Shown: positions 11,391 to 22,914 of the stretch, piece after piece
Position numbering within the stretch: position 1 is the stretch's first letter
Layout of the letters: each line of letters opens with the position of its first letter
Origin: Microvelia longipes
Taxonomy: Eukaryota; Arthropoda; Insecta; Hemiptera; Veliidae
Length of the DNA: 64,000 bases
Direction: 5' to 3'
Assembly (NCBI GenBank): GCA_018340805.1
Contig: JACMZG010001914.1
Coordinates: forward strand, 26,963,543-27,027,542
Notes under the pieces: generated by a model
The model's database searches: none
The model's input: only the letters and a program-made list of their open reading frames with translations
Told to the model about the DNA's origin: nothing
Made by a program: the position numbers and the translations under genes

Positions 11391-11761
11391 AGATTTAGGT
11401 CTTCCGGTGGTGACCGCGTCAATGTTTCGCTTCCACTGTGGGAGGCATCTTCAGGGATGTAGGACATCAAGGATAGAAACACAATGCTCTACAGAGCTGA
11501 ACTAGTTCATTTCAGTAGATCATAGGCATCTTCAGGGATGTAGGACATTAAGGATAGAAACACAATGCTCTACAAAGCTGAACTAGTTCATTTCAGTTTT
11601 GTAGAGCATTGTGTTTTTATCCATGACGACCTACATCCCTGAAAAATGCATCCCACAAATTTTGAAAGCGAAACGTCGGATTCTTTATCTACATTGACGC
11701 GGTCAACACCGGAAGACCTAAATCTTCATGACAATAACCGCGGAAGCCTACGCAGTTTATT
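11391..11761. mobile_element. Inverted-repeat element with 12-bp flanking duplication
   Basis: The ends are inverted copies (agatttaggtcttccggtgg against a right-hand arm ending ggaagacctaaatctt). The whole element is flanked by the 12-bp direct repeat aaaattacataa at 11379-11390 and 11762-11773. Inside, a ~72-bp segment is repeated directly with an 81-bp period (from 11443 and from 11524). The right arm contains ctgaa...gaaagcgaaacgtcgg, a layout shared with other repeats here. No transposase is present. A 12-bp duplication is longer than usual for DNA transposons and fits a retroposed or Penelope-like origin, which is inference. Confidence 0.65.
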
Positions 11762-12147
11762 AAAATTACATAATATATCAAGGGCCTTAACCAGTAAAGG
11801 TCCAGCAATGACATTAAAAAATAGATAAATATTTTCACTAGTATACACATATTTTTCATTAAAAATATTTTTTATTTTAGTAAAGAGAAAAATAGATTAT
11901 TTTACATTTAAATTAAAAGTTAATTAATTGATTATTTTAATGGAGTCCAAAAGGGCGCCTATCAATGTATTAATAAATCACTGAGAGAAAAAATAATTTA
12001 TCAATCTAATAAGCCAACAACAGATAAGTTATCAATAAATAAATAACTATGATCTAATCATTAAGCCATTAATGAAAACTGATTATCATGCAAGTAATAT
12101 TATCAATGCATCATAAAATAGCAAATCCGTATTTTTAAATTATTTAT

Positions 12148-12345
12148 TCGGGTACAGGGTACGCCGGAACATTTCTTTACATAATCGGATTGGCTAAGCA
12201 CATGTTTATCACTTGGGTCTCGATTCGCTCGTCCTTAGACTTTAAAACATCTGTTTTAAACATCTGTTGACCATTTCAATGGTCAACAATTAACATAATA
12301 CCTCGCTCAATGCAGCTTACTTCGACAAAACCCGTAGATACGATA
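12148..12345 (-). repeat. 5S-ICR repeat fragment, reversed
   Basis: The reversed tail (cgggtacagggtacgccgga, then the cggattggc block) leads into a partial 5S-like segment at 12301-12319 (cctcgctcaatgcagctta). This is box A plus part of the intermediate region. The box C part is replaced by unrelated DNA. Confidence 0.6.
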
Positions 12346-12367
12346 GCCGTGTTGAAATGTAATCTAT

Positions 12368-12986
12368 TAGTCCAAGAGATTTCTTATTTCCGGACCAGAA
12401 AAAATGTGACTTATTTTACACTAATTTAAACCCAATTTTTCTAATAATATACCTTAAGTTACCAAGGTCAAGCATAGTCTGCCTATCCTGAGTGAGCCCT
12501 TCGTATGAATGCGCTCTCTAAAAATATTAGAAAATCGTCTAGTTTTCTTGCAATAAGGTGTTTTTTGTCAAAATCGGATGAGTGCAACCAAAGTTATGGC
12601 TAATAAGCATAAAAAATGTTTAATTTATGCAAAGTCAGCGAATAGCCAAAAATATTGGCTTTTTGTGCATTTTTTGGTCATTTAACAAATGTTATAATTT
12701 TAAGTGTAGTTATCCGATTTTGATAAATAAACACTCATTTTATAAAGAAATTTATCAGCTTTAAAAAAATGTTTCTTCATGTTTTGCACACGACCTACAG
12801 GGAACCACTTATTGCAATAAAACTAGAATTAGTAATATTTTAGGAGAGCGCATTCATATGGCTCAACTCAGGATAGGCAGACTATGCTATGCTTTTCCTT
12901 CATAATTTAAGGTATATTTTCAGAAAAATTAGGTTTGAAGTAGTACAAAATTAGTCACTTTTTAGGCCTGGCTCTTTGACTATATG
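12368..12986. mobile_element. Foldback element, family F1
   Basis: Two inverted arms of about 290 bp meet near 12675. Landmarks present in both arms are catagtctgcctatcctgag, gaatgcgctctc, a tgcaata.a.g block and a gtgcattttttgg centre. The element ends in tagtccaagag on the left and gctctttgactata on the right. There is no ORF. A second copy with the same ends lies at 29201-29860. Confidence 0.75.
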
Positions 12987-13151
12987 TACAATAGTTTATT
13001 GCATAAAAATAATAATTTTATAGAACCGAATTTTAATTTAATTTGATTTTCTGATTAAAATTTGCTAAAAGCTATTGCCACTTCGCCATATTTTCTAAGA
13101 GAAAGTTAAAAAATTAAACAAAACATATTTTGCCATTTTAGTTATGCATAC

Positions 13152-13511
13152 TAGAAAACAAAGAAAATATTCTCTCTACAACAAATAGTTTATTGGCAAA
13201 GCGCTTTCAATTTAACATGAGGCCATCATCAGTGCTTTGAAGATATAGATGAAAGTTAGAAATACATGAGACTATTTCCTTTTTCTGTTACAACCTCGAA
13301 AAAGAAAATAGTTGTAACTATTAATATTTATCTATATAGCACTGATGATAGCCTAAATTAGGCTATCATCAGTGCTATATAGATAAATATTAATAGTTAC
13401 AACTATTTTCTTACATTAAATGTTAAACATTATGTTAACATTAAATGTTAAATTAAAAGCGCTTTGCTAATAAACCATTATTTTTGTGGAGAGAATCTCT
13501 TCTTTGTTTCC
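13152..13511. mobile_element. MITE of the AAGCGCTTT family with internal perfect palindrome
   Basis: The outer ends are inverted (gaaaacaaagaa at 13153-13164; ttctttgtttcc at 13500-13511), with gtttattggcaaagcgcttt inside. This is the same family as 2165-2410. The interior holds a perfect palindrome at 13302-13412. The right arm also contains a short attaaatgtta duplication. There is no coding capacity. Confidence 0.75.
13302..13412. repeat. Perfect 111-bp palindrome (55-bp arms, 1-nt centre)
   Basis: Bases 13302-13356 and 13358-13412 are exact reverse complements around the A at 13357, checked base by base. The arms include gcactgatgatagcctaa and its complement. Confidence 0.95.
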
Positions 13512-13799
13512 TAATGTAAATTTAATCAGATTTTTTTAAAGATTGTGAACAAAAATATACATAAAACACCAAAATACATCTCTAATGAACTAATTATGCG
13601 AATTGAATAATAAATGATTATATAAATATTTATTAAAATCTTTTTATTTATAAATGAGTCACATTGTATTGGAATGGGAACAGAAAAGATATTATCTGGA
13701 AGCTGGTTTTCATTTCACAGTTGTCAGATAATTACATAAAAATATTTCTATATCTGTCTTGTCTGTTACTTCGACATGAAAAAATATCTTATGCATTTT

Positions 13800-14018
13800 T
13801 TCTATTTTTGTACCTCTTCATAATAAAATCAGGTCTTTCTTAGATCATAAAAGTTTACCAGCATCGAGTGAGGTCAGTGCCTGGATAGGTGACCGCTAGG
13901 AACAAAACAAATGTATTAACAGTCTGAGGACAAGTGAAGCTAGTCCAAAGTATGGTGGATAAGTATAGCGAATTCAATGTGGTGACAAAAAATACTGAGG
14001 AACCCCGAACCCGACTTT
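13800..14018 (+). repeat. 5S-ICR repeat fragment
   Basis: A 5S-like segment at 13859-13904 (cagcatcgagtgaggtcagt, then ctggataggtgaccgctagg) keeps a good match to box A and box C. The tail follows with gaggacaagtgaagctagtc and ends in accccgaacccgactttt. Confidence 0.7.
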
Positions 14019-14499
14019 TATACATTGCAATTAAGAGGTCCCTATGAAATTTATAACTATTTTATTATTCATTTAATGGGTTATATCATATAACCCATAT
14101 ATTGTAACTTTCGAATACAATAACAAAAAATTTTATTTAGAAAAAATAAATTTGCATTAATTTCATCATGCAACAAAGTGATACCAATTGTTTTTATATT
14201 TTCCATTTTATTACCTTAGCTGCTGTTAATTTGTATTTAAAATTGTTCTAATCTCAGATCAAACTAAGTGATGTCTAGACTTTAATATTTAACTTATTAA
14301 ATAACTAGGTCAAACAATGATGATAAAAACTACCTGACCTGCTTGCTCTTCAAGGGTCAACAGCATTTCAGTCATTTTTATTAAAGTTAGAAATGTTTTG
14401 AGAGTAATTAGTTATCGGAATTTTCCCCTTTGTAATATTTGTATTAAGGTGAGAATAATATTAGTATTAAAGAGTTTTATTATTTTTACTTTTCTTCAT

Positions 14500-14745
14500 T
14501 TATACCGAAGGTATATAGGAAAAGTATTGTGTTAGCAAAAAATCCAAAACCGGGATGTCACCAGAATTATCAGTTTTAGGTGTTTTAAAGGCCCCCCTAA
14601 GTGGTTTTCACAAAGTTGTATGTGTGCGTGTGTCTGGTATCATCGTAGCTCACAGTGTATTTATGCTAGAGAGTTGAAACTTTGTACAAAAGTCAATCTA
14701 ACGCTGTAGTTGTGCTATTCGGCCGTGTTGCAACATAGGTTAGGC
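14500..14745 (+). repeat. 5S-type repeat family, 5' module
   Basis: It starts tcatttataccgaaggtata and continues through aaaaccgggatgtcacc, ggtatcatcgtagctcacag and tatttatgctagagagttga to tgtagttgtgctattcgg, where it stops. It has no 5S-like segment. Confidence 0.7.
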
Positions 14746-15103
14746 CTCAAATAATATATTTACAAAATACTCTAAGCACTTTCGTTTTAACACAAGGGTC
14801 ATCATCAGTGCTGGACACATACATGAACATAATTAAAGACTCAATTAAAAGTCTTTATACCCAAAGATATGTGAGTTTCAGTAAATGTAACTCCCACTTT
14901 GAGAGGTTGGACTGTAGGAATATGAAAATGAATAATTTTATCAATGAAACCATCTTTCCAAAAAAAGCTCACTAAGACTTACAAATAATTATTTATATAA
15001 CATTGAACATTTAAAACTGAATACAAAGCCCTAGAGTTTAAAACTAAAAACTCAAATAGCTAAAACATGGTTAATATTTAATACAATGAGTTTAAAAAAA
15101 ATA

Positions 15104-15190
15104 TATTTAATTGTCAAACCACAATATATAAATAAGAAAAACTGACCGGTTTCGATTATTTAATTAGTCATCTTCAGAGTACCTTTTATA
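15104..15190 (-). repeat. Repeat end with accggtttcg / catcttcag motif
   Basis: This contains ttgtcaaaccacaatatata, then gaccggtttcg, then attagtcatcttcagag. The same end occurs in forward orientation at 21230-21350. On the minus strand it reads ctgaagatgac...cgaaaccggtcag. Confidence 0.6.
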
Positions 15191-16900
15191 ACTCAAATAG
15201 GTTATCCACTTTAAATGTATAAGGGCTATCCACTTTAAATAAAAATGCACTTTATCTAACTGTACTTTAGGTAAATATCAAAAGTAATCATATCCTTACT
15301 AGACAGTAACAATACAATCTACCTGCAAGAAATGAATTACCAATAGGCACGATAACTAGAAAACTAACAAAAATCAGAGAGCAACTACTAACAAAACAAG
15401 AGGTCTTCAGCCTCGCCTTGGGTGCTACACAAGGCAACAAAAATGTTAGTGTAAAATTACAAATATTACACTTGATTGGGTTTTCAATTCACATAGACTT
15501 AAAGAATAGTTTACCTTAACAATGTAATATACCCCCCCCCCTTCTCACTTGGGTTGAATGAAGTCCTACACATGAATTGCGTCTCCTCACTGATGGCTAA
15601 TCCTCAGATTTTATTTCCACTCTTCCAGTAGATCTTGATCCATCCTTGTAGAACAAGATCATAGTGGTAATAAAGATATTACTTTGACTCTAGTTAATTA
15701 TCAATTGTCAAAATCTATTTTATAAAATAGATTTTGACGATTGACTATTTTAAAAAATAGGTCACAGAAGTACTGTGACCTATAGGTCACAGTGCTGCTT
15801 AGTAAACCCTTACTAGCTGGTTCAAAATAAGTAAGAGTCAAAATAAATAATCAGTATACTCCAAATACAAGTTGTTACTACTCAGCATAAGAGTTAATTT
15901 GCTGTGCTTAACAGCTATACTGCCATATAATCAACAAGTGAATTCACTCTCCAGAAAATTCAGTGTGTTTCCATCAAACAAGATTTAAGAAAGGCAGCTA
16001 GCTAGGCATAAATATAACAATGAATAAATAGTGTAAGTGTCAAAAATAGAGTTATCAAACGATAATAAATCCTAAACAGAAAGATATTTACCTTCCTGTA
16101 TAATGCATTTAGGCAGCACTCGTCAAAAACAAATATTTACAACACACAGTGTATTTAACAGGTGATCGTATTCCATACACATTTAATACGATCCGGTTCT
16201 TCACCGTATTTGTGTAGTTGATCGAGTCAGATGATGTCATAACTGTTCCCAACGAAACATTCTGTCTTTTATTGTGAAGGTTCATTTAGGTTATTAGGAA
16301 GTTCCAAACTAAACATTTATTTAGTTAAATTGTTTTTTTGGCAAAATAATAAAGTTACACTTAAAAAATAATATTTTAGATTTTATTTGGTGAAAAACAG
16401 TATATAAAAATCTAATTCTTCTCCCAGAAGGTTATAATTAAATACTAAGAATAAGGCAGCGCATGTTATTTTTAAAATACAATTGCCTCTTGTGCATACA
16501 GTATATCAGCGGATTGATCTAGATTCCATCGCTCTAGCCTTAAAAGTACCTAACTGGATTCCCTCTGCATGGCCCTGTATTCCCTACTTGATTCCCTCTG
16601 CGACCAAAACTTCCTTTTTTGACATTAGTGGATGATTGACAACTGAAATACAGGAGTAAATTCACTTGTTGATTCTATTCCACATTAATAACAACTAAAT
16701 CATGGAGTTATTAAAAATTATTATCTGGTAAAGAACTACTACATTCTTACAGATATGTATGAGGAGCCTAGAAACTCTTGGACAAAGTACAAGTAGAAAG
16801 TTGACCCTAGCAGGCTCGAACTTTAAACAAAAGATCTAAAAGTTCAAGTGACATGACCTTTGACCTTACAGGATTAAGCAATGAGCTACATTAATAACAT
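15190..16900. other. Intergenic DNA with hairpins; no exon identified
   Basis: No supported gene. A minus-strand gene begins at 17028, so this may be its intron, but I found no second exon. A perfect 32-bp palindrome (gtcaaaatctatttta and its complement) occupies 15707-15738. It is followed by aggtcacag/ctgtgacct hairpins up to about 15795. Confidence 0.45.
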
Positions 16901-16918
16901 AAATAAAAGAGTAAATAC

Positions 16919-17028
16919 CTAAAATCTAAGCTTAGATTTCTCTGGTGGTTGCTTAGTCGTCCAGAATTTGGTTTCACGTGAACCGGAGGCACAGAGGAAG
17001 GCAATTTGGCACGTTGTACTTCACTCAT
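16919..17028 (-). CDS. Putative first coding exon of an unidentified gene
   Basis: On the minus strand an ATG at 17028-17026 opens a 36-codon exon with balanced composition (MSEVQRAKLPSS, PPVHVKPNSG, NHQRNLSLDF). It ends at a plausible donor, AG|GTATTTAC, with the exon's last base at 16919 and two bases left over. It lies 920 bp from the msl-2 start and is transcribed away from it, so the two genes may share a divergent promoter region. I do not recognise the protein and found no downstream exon in the window. A chance open frame cannot be excluded, but the composition and the donor argue for a real exon. Confidence 0.4.
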
Positions 17029-17947
17029 TTTAAATCCCGCATAATTTTTAATCACATGCCAAAAGTGAAACAAGCCTGGATCATTTTTAAATTTACAACA
17101 CTAAATTGCAATGTAAACAGTTTCATAATCGCGGTAGATAAGAACAATTGATAAGTCGAAAGAACTGATTAAAGATAGAAACAAATGACTTCATTAAAAA
17201 AGTATATGTAATATTAGATTGTTAATAAACAGATTTATTAATAATAATTAATAAAAATACATAAGAACAACATATTTTCGAAGTGAAACTGGGCAGGGCC
17301 AAGGTCTGCCAAGAACACTTTCACAGAGATTTTATTCGCGATCAAAATAATTCGACCTTAAAGCCACTAAACACACGATTATTACCTCGAAATAACTAAG
17401 TATTTAATCAACAAACTTGTAAACTTAAATTACCACAAAAAATATTACGGTAAAAACACGGTTTATAAAAATCCACACAGCCAAAGAAATTAACTACAGC
17501 ATCTACCAAAACCTGAAACCTTAATAAAATCGACAGTCGTGTTTGAAGGTGTCTGCCAGACAGGTTAGGAAACTTAAAAACACCAAATATCCCTCTCTTT
17601 TAAAAATATTAGTCCGCTTCTTTATAATGTTTCAATATTTTATTATTTATTTCATAATTTATATAAATACATAAAAGAATGAGTAAGTTAACAGTTAAAT
17701 GAAGTGAGGATAAAATGGCCTTAAACTGGTTATTTAAAAATATATTTTCTTTTGTTACGTTGCCTCATCTGATTATGACAGATCTAGGAAATGGTAAACA
17801 AACATGGCGGATGCGTGAGGTTTTTTCTATGACTGCAGCAAGTTTACCTTTTTATTTTTTAAATTTAATGTGTAATGTGAGTAAGTTTAGTTAAAATGCT
17901 AGAATGAGACGTTGGTAAGTTATTGTTATTAGTTTAATACAGTGAAA
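17029..17947. promoter_or_regulatory. Intergenic/5' UTR region of msl-2, likely divergent promoter
   Basis: This is the space between the minus-strand exon at 17028 and the msl-2 start at 17948. At 17802-17810 is acatggcgg, resembling the YY1/Pleiohomeotic core that is common near insect and vertebrate start sites. The ATG inside that motif would open a four-codon upstream ORF (ATG GCG GAT GCG TGA). An in-frame TAG at 17930-17932 closes the msl-2 frame upstream. Transcription starts cannot be placed from sequence alone. Confidence 0.35.
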
Positions 17948-18583
17948 ATGAATGCGACCAGTTTATATGTTTCTGCATGTCGCCTCATCATGCAGAAGCC
18001 TGTGGACGATATTTCGTCTCTGGTTGATCTGTTCAAAGCGTTCCGAAATCTTAGGCAAGCTTTGTCCTGTACCGTATGTAGTAATCTTCTTATAGAACCT
18101 TACACACCGACCGATAGTAATTGCCAACACCACGTTTGTAGATCTTGTAAGGGAGAAAAGAAAAAATTAAAACCTTCGTGTAGCTGGTGCAAAGATTATT
18201 CTAAATACTACGAGAATGTACATTTAAGGACACTTTTACAGTGTTACAAAAAACTTTGTACGTATGTTACAAATTCAGATCTGTTTAGAGATATTGCTGT
18301 TGTAGATATTGCTCCAGGGTGTAGTTCGATTATTGAAAACAGAAAAATTTTAGTTGATATTTTCAAAGAAGGAGCTGGCTTCAAAGACGATTTTAACAGC
18401 AGTAATATAAATATGATGTCGTTCTGTCAAGATATAGTCAAGGATTCCGAAACTCAAACTGACAATACGGATACATCGAAACTAGAAGAATCTAAGAGCC
18501 AAGGGACATACTCGTGCATCACTGGCAGTGGAACTCGCCTCACCATCAAAAGAGAAAACACAGATCAGTTAGACGATGAAAAG
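17948..18583 (+). CDS. msl-2: MSL2 exon 1: RING-type E3 ubiquitin ligase
   Basis: First coding exon, 212 codons, from ATG 17948 to the donor AAG|GTGAAC at 18583/18584 (phase 0). An in-frame TAG at 17930-17932 supports this start. The N-terminus (MNATSLYVSACRLI) and the RING region closely match vertebrate MSL2. The RING ligands are C41, C44, C59, H61, C64, C67, C78 and C81, with the hallmark KPSCSWCKDY and then CYKKLC. MSL2 is the E3 ligase of the Male-Specific Lethal chromatin complex. With MSL1 it ubiquitylates histone H2B, and in Drosophila males it drives X dosage compensation. The region after the RING (about 115-212) is low in recognisable domains and contains acidic, Ser/Thr-rich sequence. 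Confidence 0.93.
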
Positions 18584-18744
18584 GTGAACTCTTAAACCCC
18601 TTAATGAAGTACGAATCAGTTATAAATGAAATTAACATGTGAATATAACGGTTTATGGTTACCAGGGTTATTTGTATTAATATCGGTGTTTGGGATCAGT
18701 GTTTTGTTTATATGCGTGTGTGTTTATTTGTTGTGTTTTTATAG

Positions 18745-18936
18745 ATGTCTAGATTGATCAAAATAAGAAAGAAGTCAGCATTTGGTCTGATGGTGACATC
18801 TTGTCATTGTGGGGTGCAGGTTAATCCGAACCGCATGACTTGCAGGGGCTATCGATGCCCTTGTTATTCAGTGGACAGGCCGTGCTTTGACTGTAATTGT
18901 CAGGCTTGTAATAATCCGATAGGACCTAATCCTAAG
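18745..18936 (+). CDS. msl-2: MSL2 exon 2: CXC DNA-binding domain
   Basis: 64 codons between the acceptor tttttatag (18744) and the donor AAG|GTATAC (18937), phase 0 on both sides, so it joins exon 1 in frame. It encodes the CXC domain with nine cysteines: protein residues C232, C234, C245, C250, C252, C259, C262, C264 and C267, including TCRGYRCPCYS and CFDCNCQAC. In Drosophila this zinc cluster contacts DNA at high-affinity sites. The intron before it is only 161 bp and is free of transposons. Confidence 0.92.
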
Positions 18937-19641
18937 GTATACTTTTTATTGTGATAATTATATGCATTTTTACCAAATATATTGTGTTCTTTTTATTTTC
19001 TAGCTTATTGGAAAATGTTTTCTTTTAATACCAAAGAGAATTTCAATGACCTACATTTTAAATTAATATTATTCATTGAAAAGAAAACTATTTTAAAATA
19101 GTCTTTGAAATACACTCCCCTCCTAAACTTTGGGGTGATGTGTAATAAATGTGATGGACCTATGATATATATTTATGTATGGATATATTCTTTCTTGATC
19201 AATGAGTCACCCCCTTTCATGACAACCTCATAAACTCATTTGATTTTAAATTTGCCAAATTAGAGAAAGCCGCCTGAACTGGTTGTTATTGCTGGTAAAT
19301 AATTTGCATGGCTCTGCTATGCTATTTTTATGATTATCTGCTATGCAGATAATTAGAGGAACTGAAAGTGACAGAATTATCTCAGGTGGTTGTGGAGGAG
19401 AAGAATAGGAACACTGCCTTAACCACAGACCCAACATTTTCATTGTAAATGTTGCTTAAAGTAAAGAGGTATGGGAAGGGAGACTTGGTTACCTTGATAA
19501 AGAATATATAAAAAAATATTTATATGTTCATGTCAGACACGTCTGTTTAGATCACAATAATGTTTAGAATTTATGCCATTTGGCATATAAACAGCATTAA
19601 GAACTCTATTGTTTTTCAAAAATGTATAAAGTCATCTAAAT

Positions 19642-20112
19642 CAGTGGTTCCCAACCAGGGGTCCTGGGACCCCTTGGGGTCCGAAATGAGTTTTTAGGGG
19701 GTCCCGGGAGCAATTTTACAAACTATATTGTAAAAGTAAAAAATAGATTTTTTTTCTTTTGTGAGTGTAACTTCGATAAAAAATTAAATTAATTATTATA
19801 TATGAATTATTTATATACTGATTAGAGTTAGAAACTTATTTAATACTATCCGTTCGCTGTAAGTATAAGTTATATTAAAAATTGAAGAAATAGTAAATGA
19901 ATGTTTAATAAATGTTAGTATTCTTTATATCGTCTTTTGGTATTTACCTTGCCTTTTATATGATAATAATAACAAATTTAATATATATTATATATATATA
20001 TATATATTATATATATATATATATATTATATATATATAATATATAATAGCAAGGGGTCCGGGAAGTAGTCAAAATTTTGGGGTCCCAAGTAAAAAAAGGT
20101 TGGGAACCACTG
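19642..20112. mobile_element. hAT-type MITE with perfect 8-bp TSD (copy A)
   Basis: 471 bp with terminal inverted repeats cagtggttcccaacc and ggttgggaaccactg. It is flanked by the perfect 8-bp target duplication atctaaat at 19634-19641 and 20113-20120. Both the ends and the 8-bp duplication are diagnostic of hAT. The interior has g/c-rich blocks next to the ends (ggggtcc) and a (TA)n tract, and no transposase. It sits in msl-2 intron 2. Confidence 0.92.
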
Positions 20113-20224
20113 ATCTAAATTAAAAATATTAATAAAAGTGGGGATAGAATAAGGTATCGTTTTTTATAGTTTAATGAACACTTAATCAAATGAGACCAAT
20201 TTAGCTGTTTTTATGATTTTTTGA

Positions 20225-20530
20225 CATTTTTGCTGAGTCATTATTGCAGGTTAATAACATCATAAATAAAATATTTTCAGAGTTGCATAACTACAGCGGT
20301 AAACTGATTATTGTACAAAATTTCAACTTTCTAGCATAAATACACTAGGAACTACGTTAATAACAGACACACATACATACCAACAGACAACTTTGAGAAA
20401 ACCACTCAAGAGGTCTTAAAAACAACTAAAACGGATAATTCCAGTGACATCCGGAAAACATTATTCGGTTTTGGATTTTTTTGCAAACACAATACTTATC
20501 CTATATTCCTACGGTATAAATGAGAAAAAG
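20225..20530 (-). repeat. 5S-type repeat family, 5' module in msl-2 intron 2
   Basis: Reversed 5' module: ctgagtcattattgcaggtt, cataactacagcggtaaact, ctagcataaatacactagga, then gcaaacacaatactta and cctacggtataaatgag at the end. No 5S-like segment is included. Confidence 0.7.
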
Positions 20531-20614
20531 TAGAAAAAAGAAATGGTGCAAATACTCTTACATAGTTTGCAGTTTAAATATTTAAAATTTATCTGACAAC
20601 TTTTTAATTTACAG

Positions 20615-20707
20615 GATTCCTGGGATGACTATGTATCTGAGAATGTTAACAAAGCCAACTCTAAAGCTTCATCTGGCGAGAAATCAACTCCAGTCAACTC
20701 ATCTTAA
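20615..20707 (+). CDS. msl-2: MSL2 exon 3: C-terminal exon
   Basis: After the acceptor tttaatttacag (20614) the frame runs for 30 codons (DSWDDYVSENVNKAN...) to TAA at 20705-20707. It is in phase with exon 2. The predicted protein is 306 residues, against 577 for human MSL2. The shortening lies in the linker between RING and CXC and in the tail. Either the linker is truly short or an extra exon is missed. A possible poly(A) signal AATAAA is at 21121-21126. The 1.68-kb intron before this exon carries a hAT MITE and a 5S-type repeat. Confidence 0.8.
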   Translation, partial: DSWDDYVSENVNKANSKASSGEKSTPVNSS

Positions 20708-21229
20708 CTCTATTACAAAAAAATAAAAAGTACACAAGAAAATGGTTTTATTGAAGGAACATGTTCAAAAGTAGCCTAAAAAGATCATAGGCAATTGATT
20801 GACACTAATTGTGTTCCTTTGGTTTCACTGTTTTCTTGGGTTGTCAATTTTATTAATTAGCTTTATAGTATAAGTTCCTTAGTATTTATTTATTTGCCTG
20901 TGTTATTTTTTCTCTTTTAATATTACGTACCTATTTAAGGTTTTAAAATTGTCTTATGTTTACCTCAATCATTAGTAGTTTAATTAATTAGTTTAATAGT
21001 ATATTAATTTTTAAGAATTTTTCTAAGTAAAATTGTTTCAAATTTTTAGACATATGAAATGTTATAAAAATGAATAAGAAGAGGATTCATTTGAAAAAAA
21101 AACTTAATATTATCTATTCAAATAAAGACAAGTTAGTTAGGTTGACATCTTGTGATAAAGTATTTATTGCTTTATCTGAATAATTAAATCATTAGTTGTT
21201 TTGATAAGATTATGTGGTATAGACTCACC

Positions 21230-21350
21230 ATGATATTTAATAAAAAGCTGTCTGAAAACAGCTCTGATGATGACGTAAAGTCGACACCGGTCAGTTAAAT
21301 TTCTTTTATACTATTGTGGTTGACAATATATTAATTGTGTTTAATTCTAG
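21230..21350 (+). repeat. Repeat end with ctgatgatgac...gtcgacaccggtcag motif
   Basis: Forward copy of the repeat end seen reversed at 15104-15190. It has agctctgatgatgacgtaaa, then gtcgacaccggtcag, then tactattgtggttgacaat. It lies just downstream of msl-2. Confidence 0.55.
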
Positions 21351-22259
21351 TGTGTGTTTTTTATTAAACATCAATCTGAATAATTATTAGTTAGGTCTTT
21401 AGAGTGCTTAATTTTTCTTTTTTTTAAACAGTGTTTTAAATGTTTTTTTAAACAGTGTTCAAAAAGACCCTGTGATGTTTTTTAAGTTACCTATTTTCGT
21501 AATTTTCCGATATAAAGGTATGGCCATCAGTGTACTAGAAAAAATGAAGACAAGGAATTTTTTATCCCTATGTTTTTAGGGACAGACAGCATGTTTTTGA
21601 TATATTTTTAATTCGTCTGCCTTTTTGTAAGGATAAAAAATATTCAAGAAATGTTGTTCTGGTTGTACCAAGGAACTTTAATAATAAGGTGGGAATTGAT
21701 CCTACCTTCCATATGTAAAAAAACTATTGCCAAATCCCATCCTTCTCTCTTAAAGATCTCATAACACCTTGGACCCTCCTTATCCTCAAGTCATAAAACA
21801 TATTGAGCTCTATTTTAGTTCTTTATTATTATTAATTAGTACTTAATTTAACATGTTTATTGTTATTTTTACCTTGTTTAAAAGTTTTTCCTTATTATAA
21901 AAAAATACAACGATTTAAGTATGTTGGCATTGGTCATGTCAACCATTATGAGAGAGAAAAATAAACTTTATTGGGTTCTTTTATACCTTTGAAATCTAGT
22001 GCTAGCTGATTGTCTCCATTTTCCTTGGCAACATTGTTTTGGCTTTATACTATTCCCTGGGTTGTACATACCTTACGTACAAGTAATTTTTAGTTACTAA
22101 GATTAATTTCTAATTGTATACATTTTACTATTAATGATTGAGACTCTACTTAAAAGTTACATTATTAATATTATTTTTGTAAAAATACTTTGATTTTTAT
22201 AGTTTCATTAGAATTTGTAATTTTATTCAATCTGAAGATAATAAAGTATTACCTTAGGA

Positions 22260-22860
<601 letters not shown>

Positions 22861-22914
22861 CCTTAGGATATGAACTAAATAAATGTAGCTGTTGTATAAT
22901 TATAACTTTATCCA

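Noticed and set aside
17942..17947. Earlier GTG start for the MSL2 frame
   Set aside because: Nuclear genes start at ATG. The ATG at 17948 matches the conserved MSL2 N-terminus.
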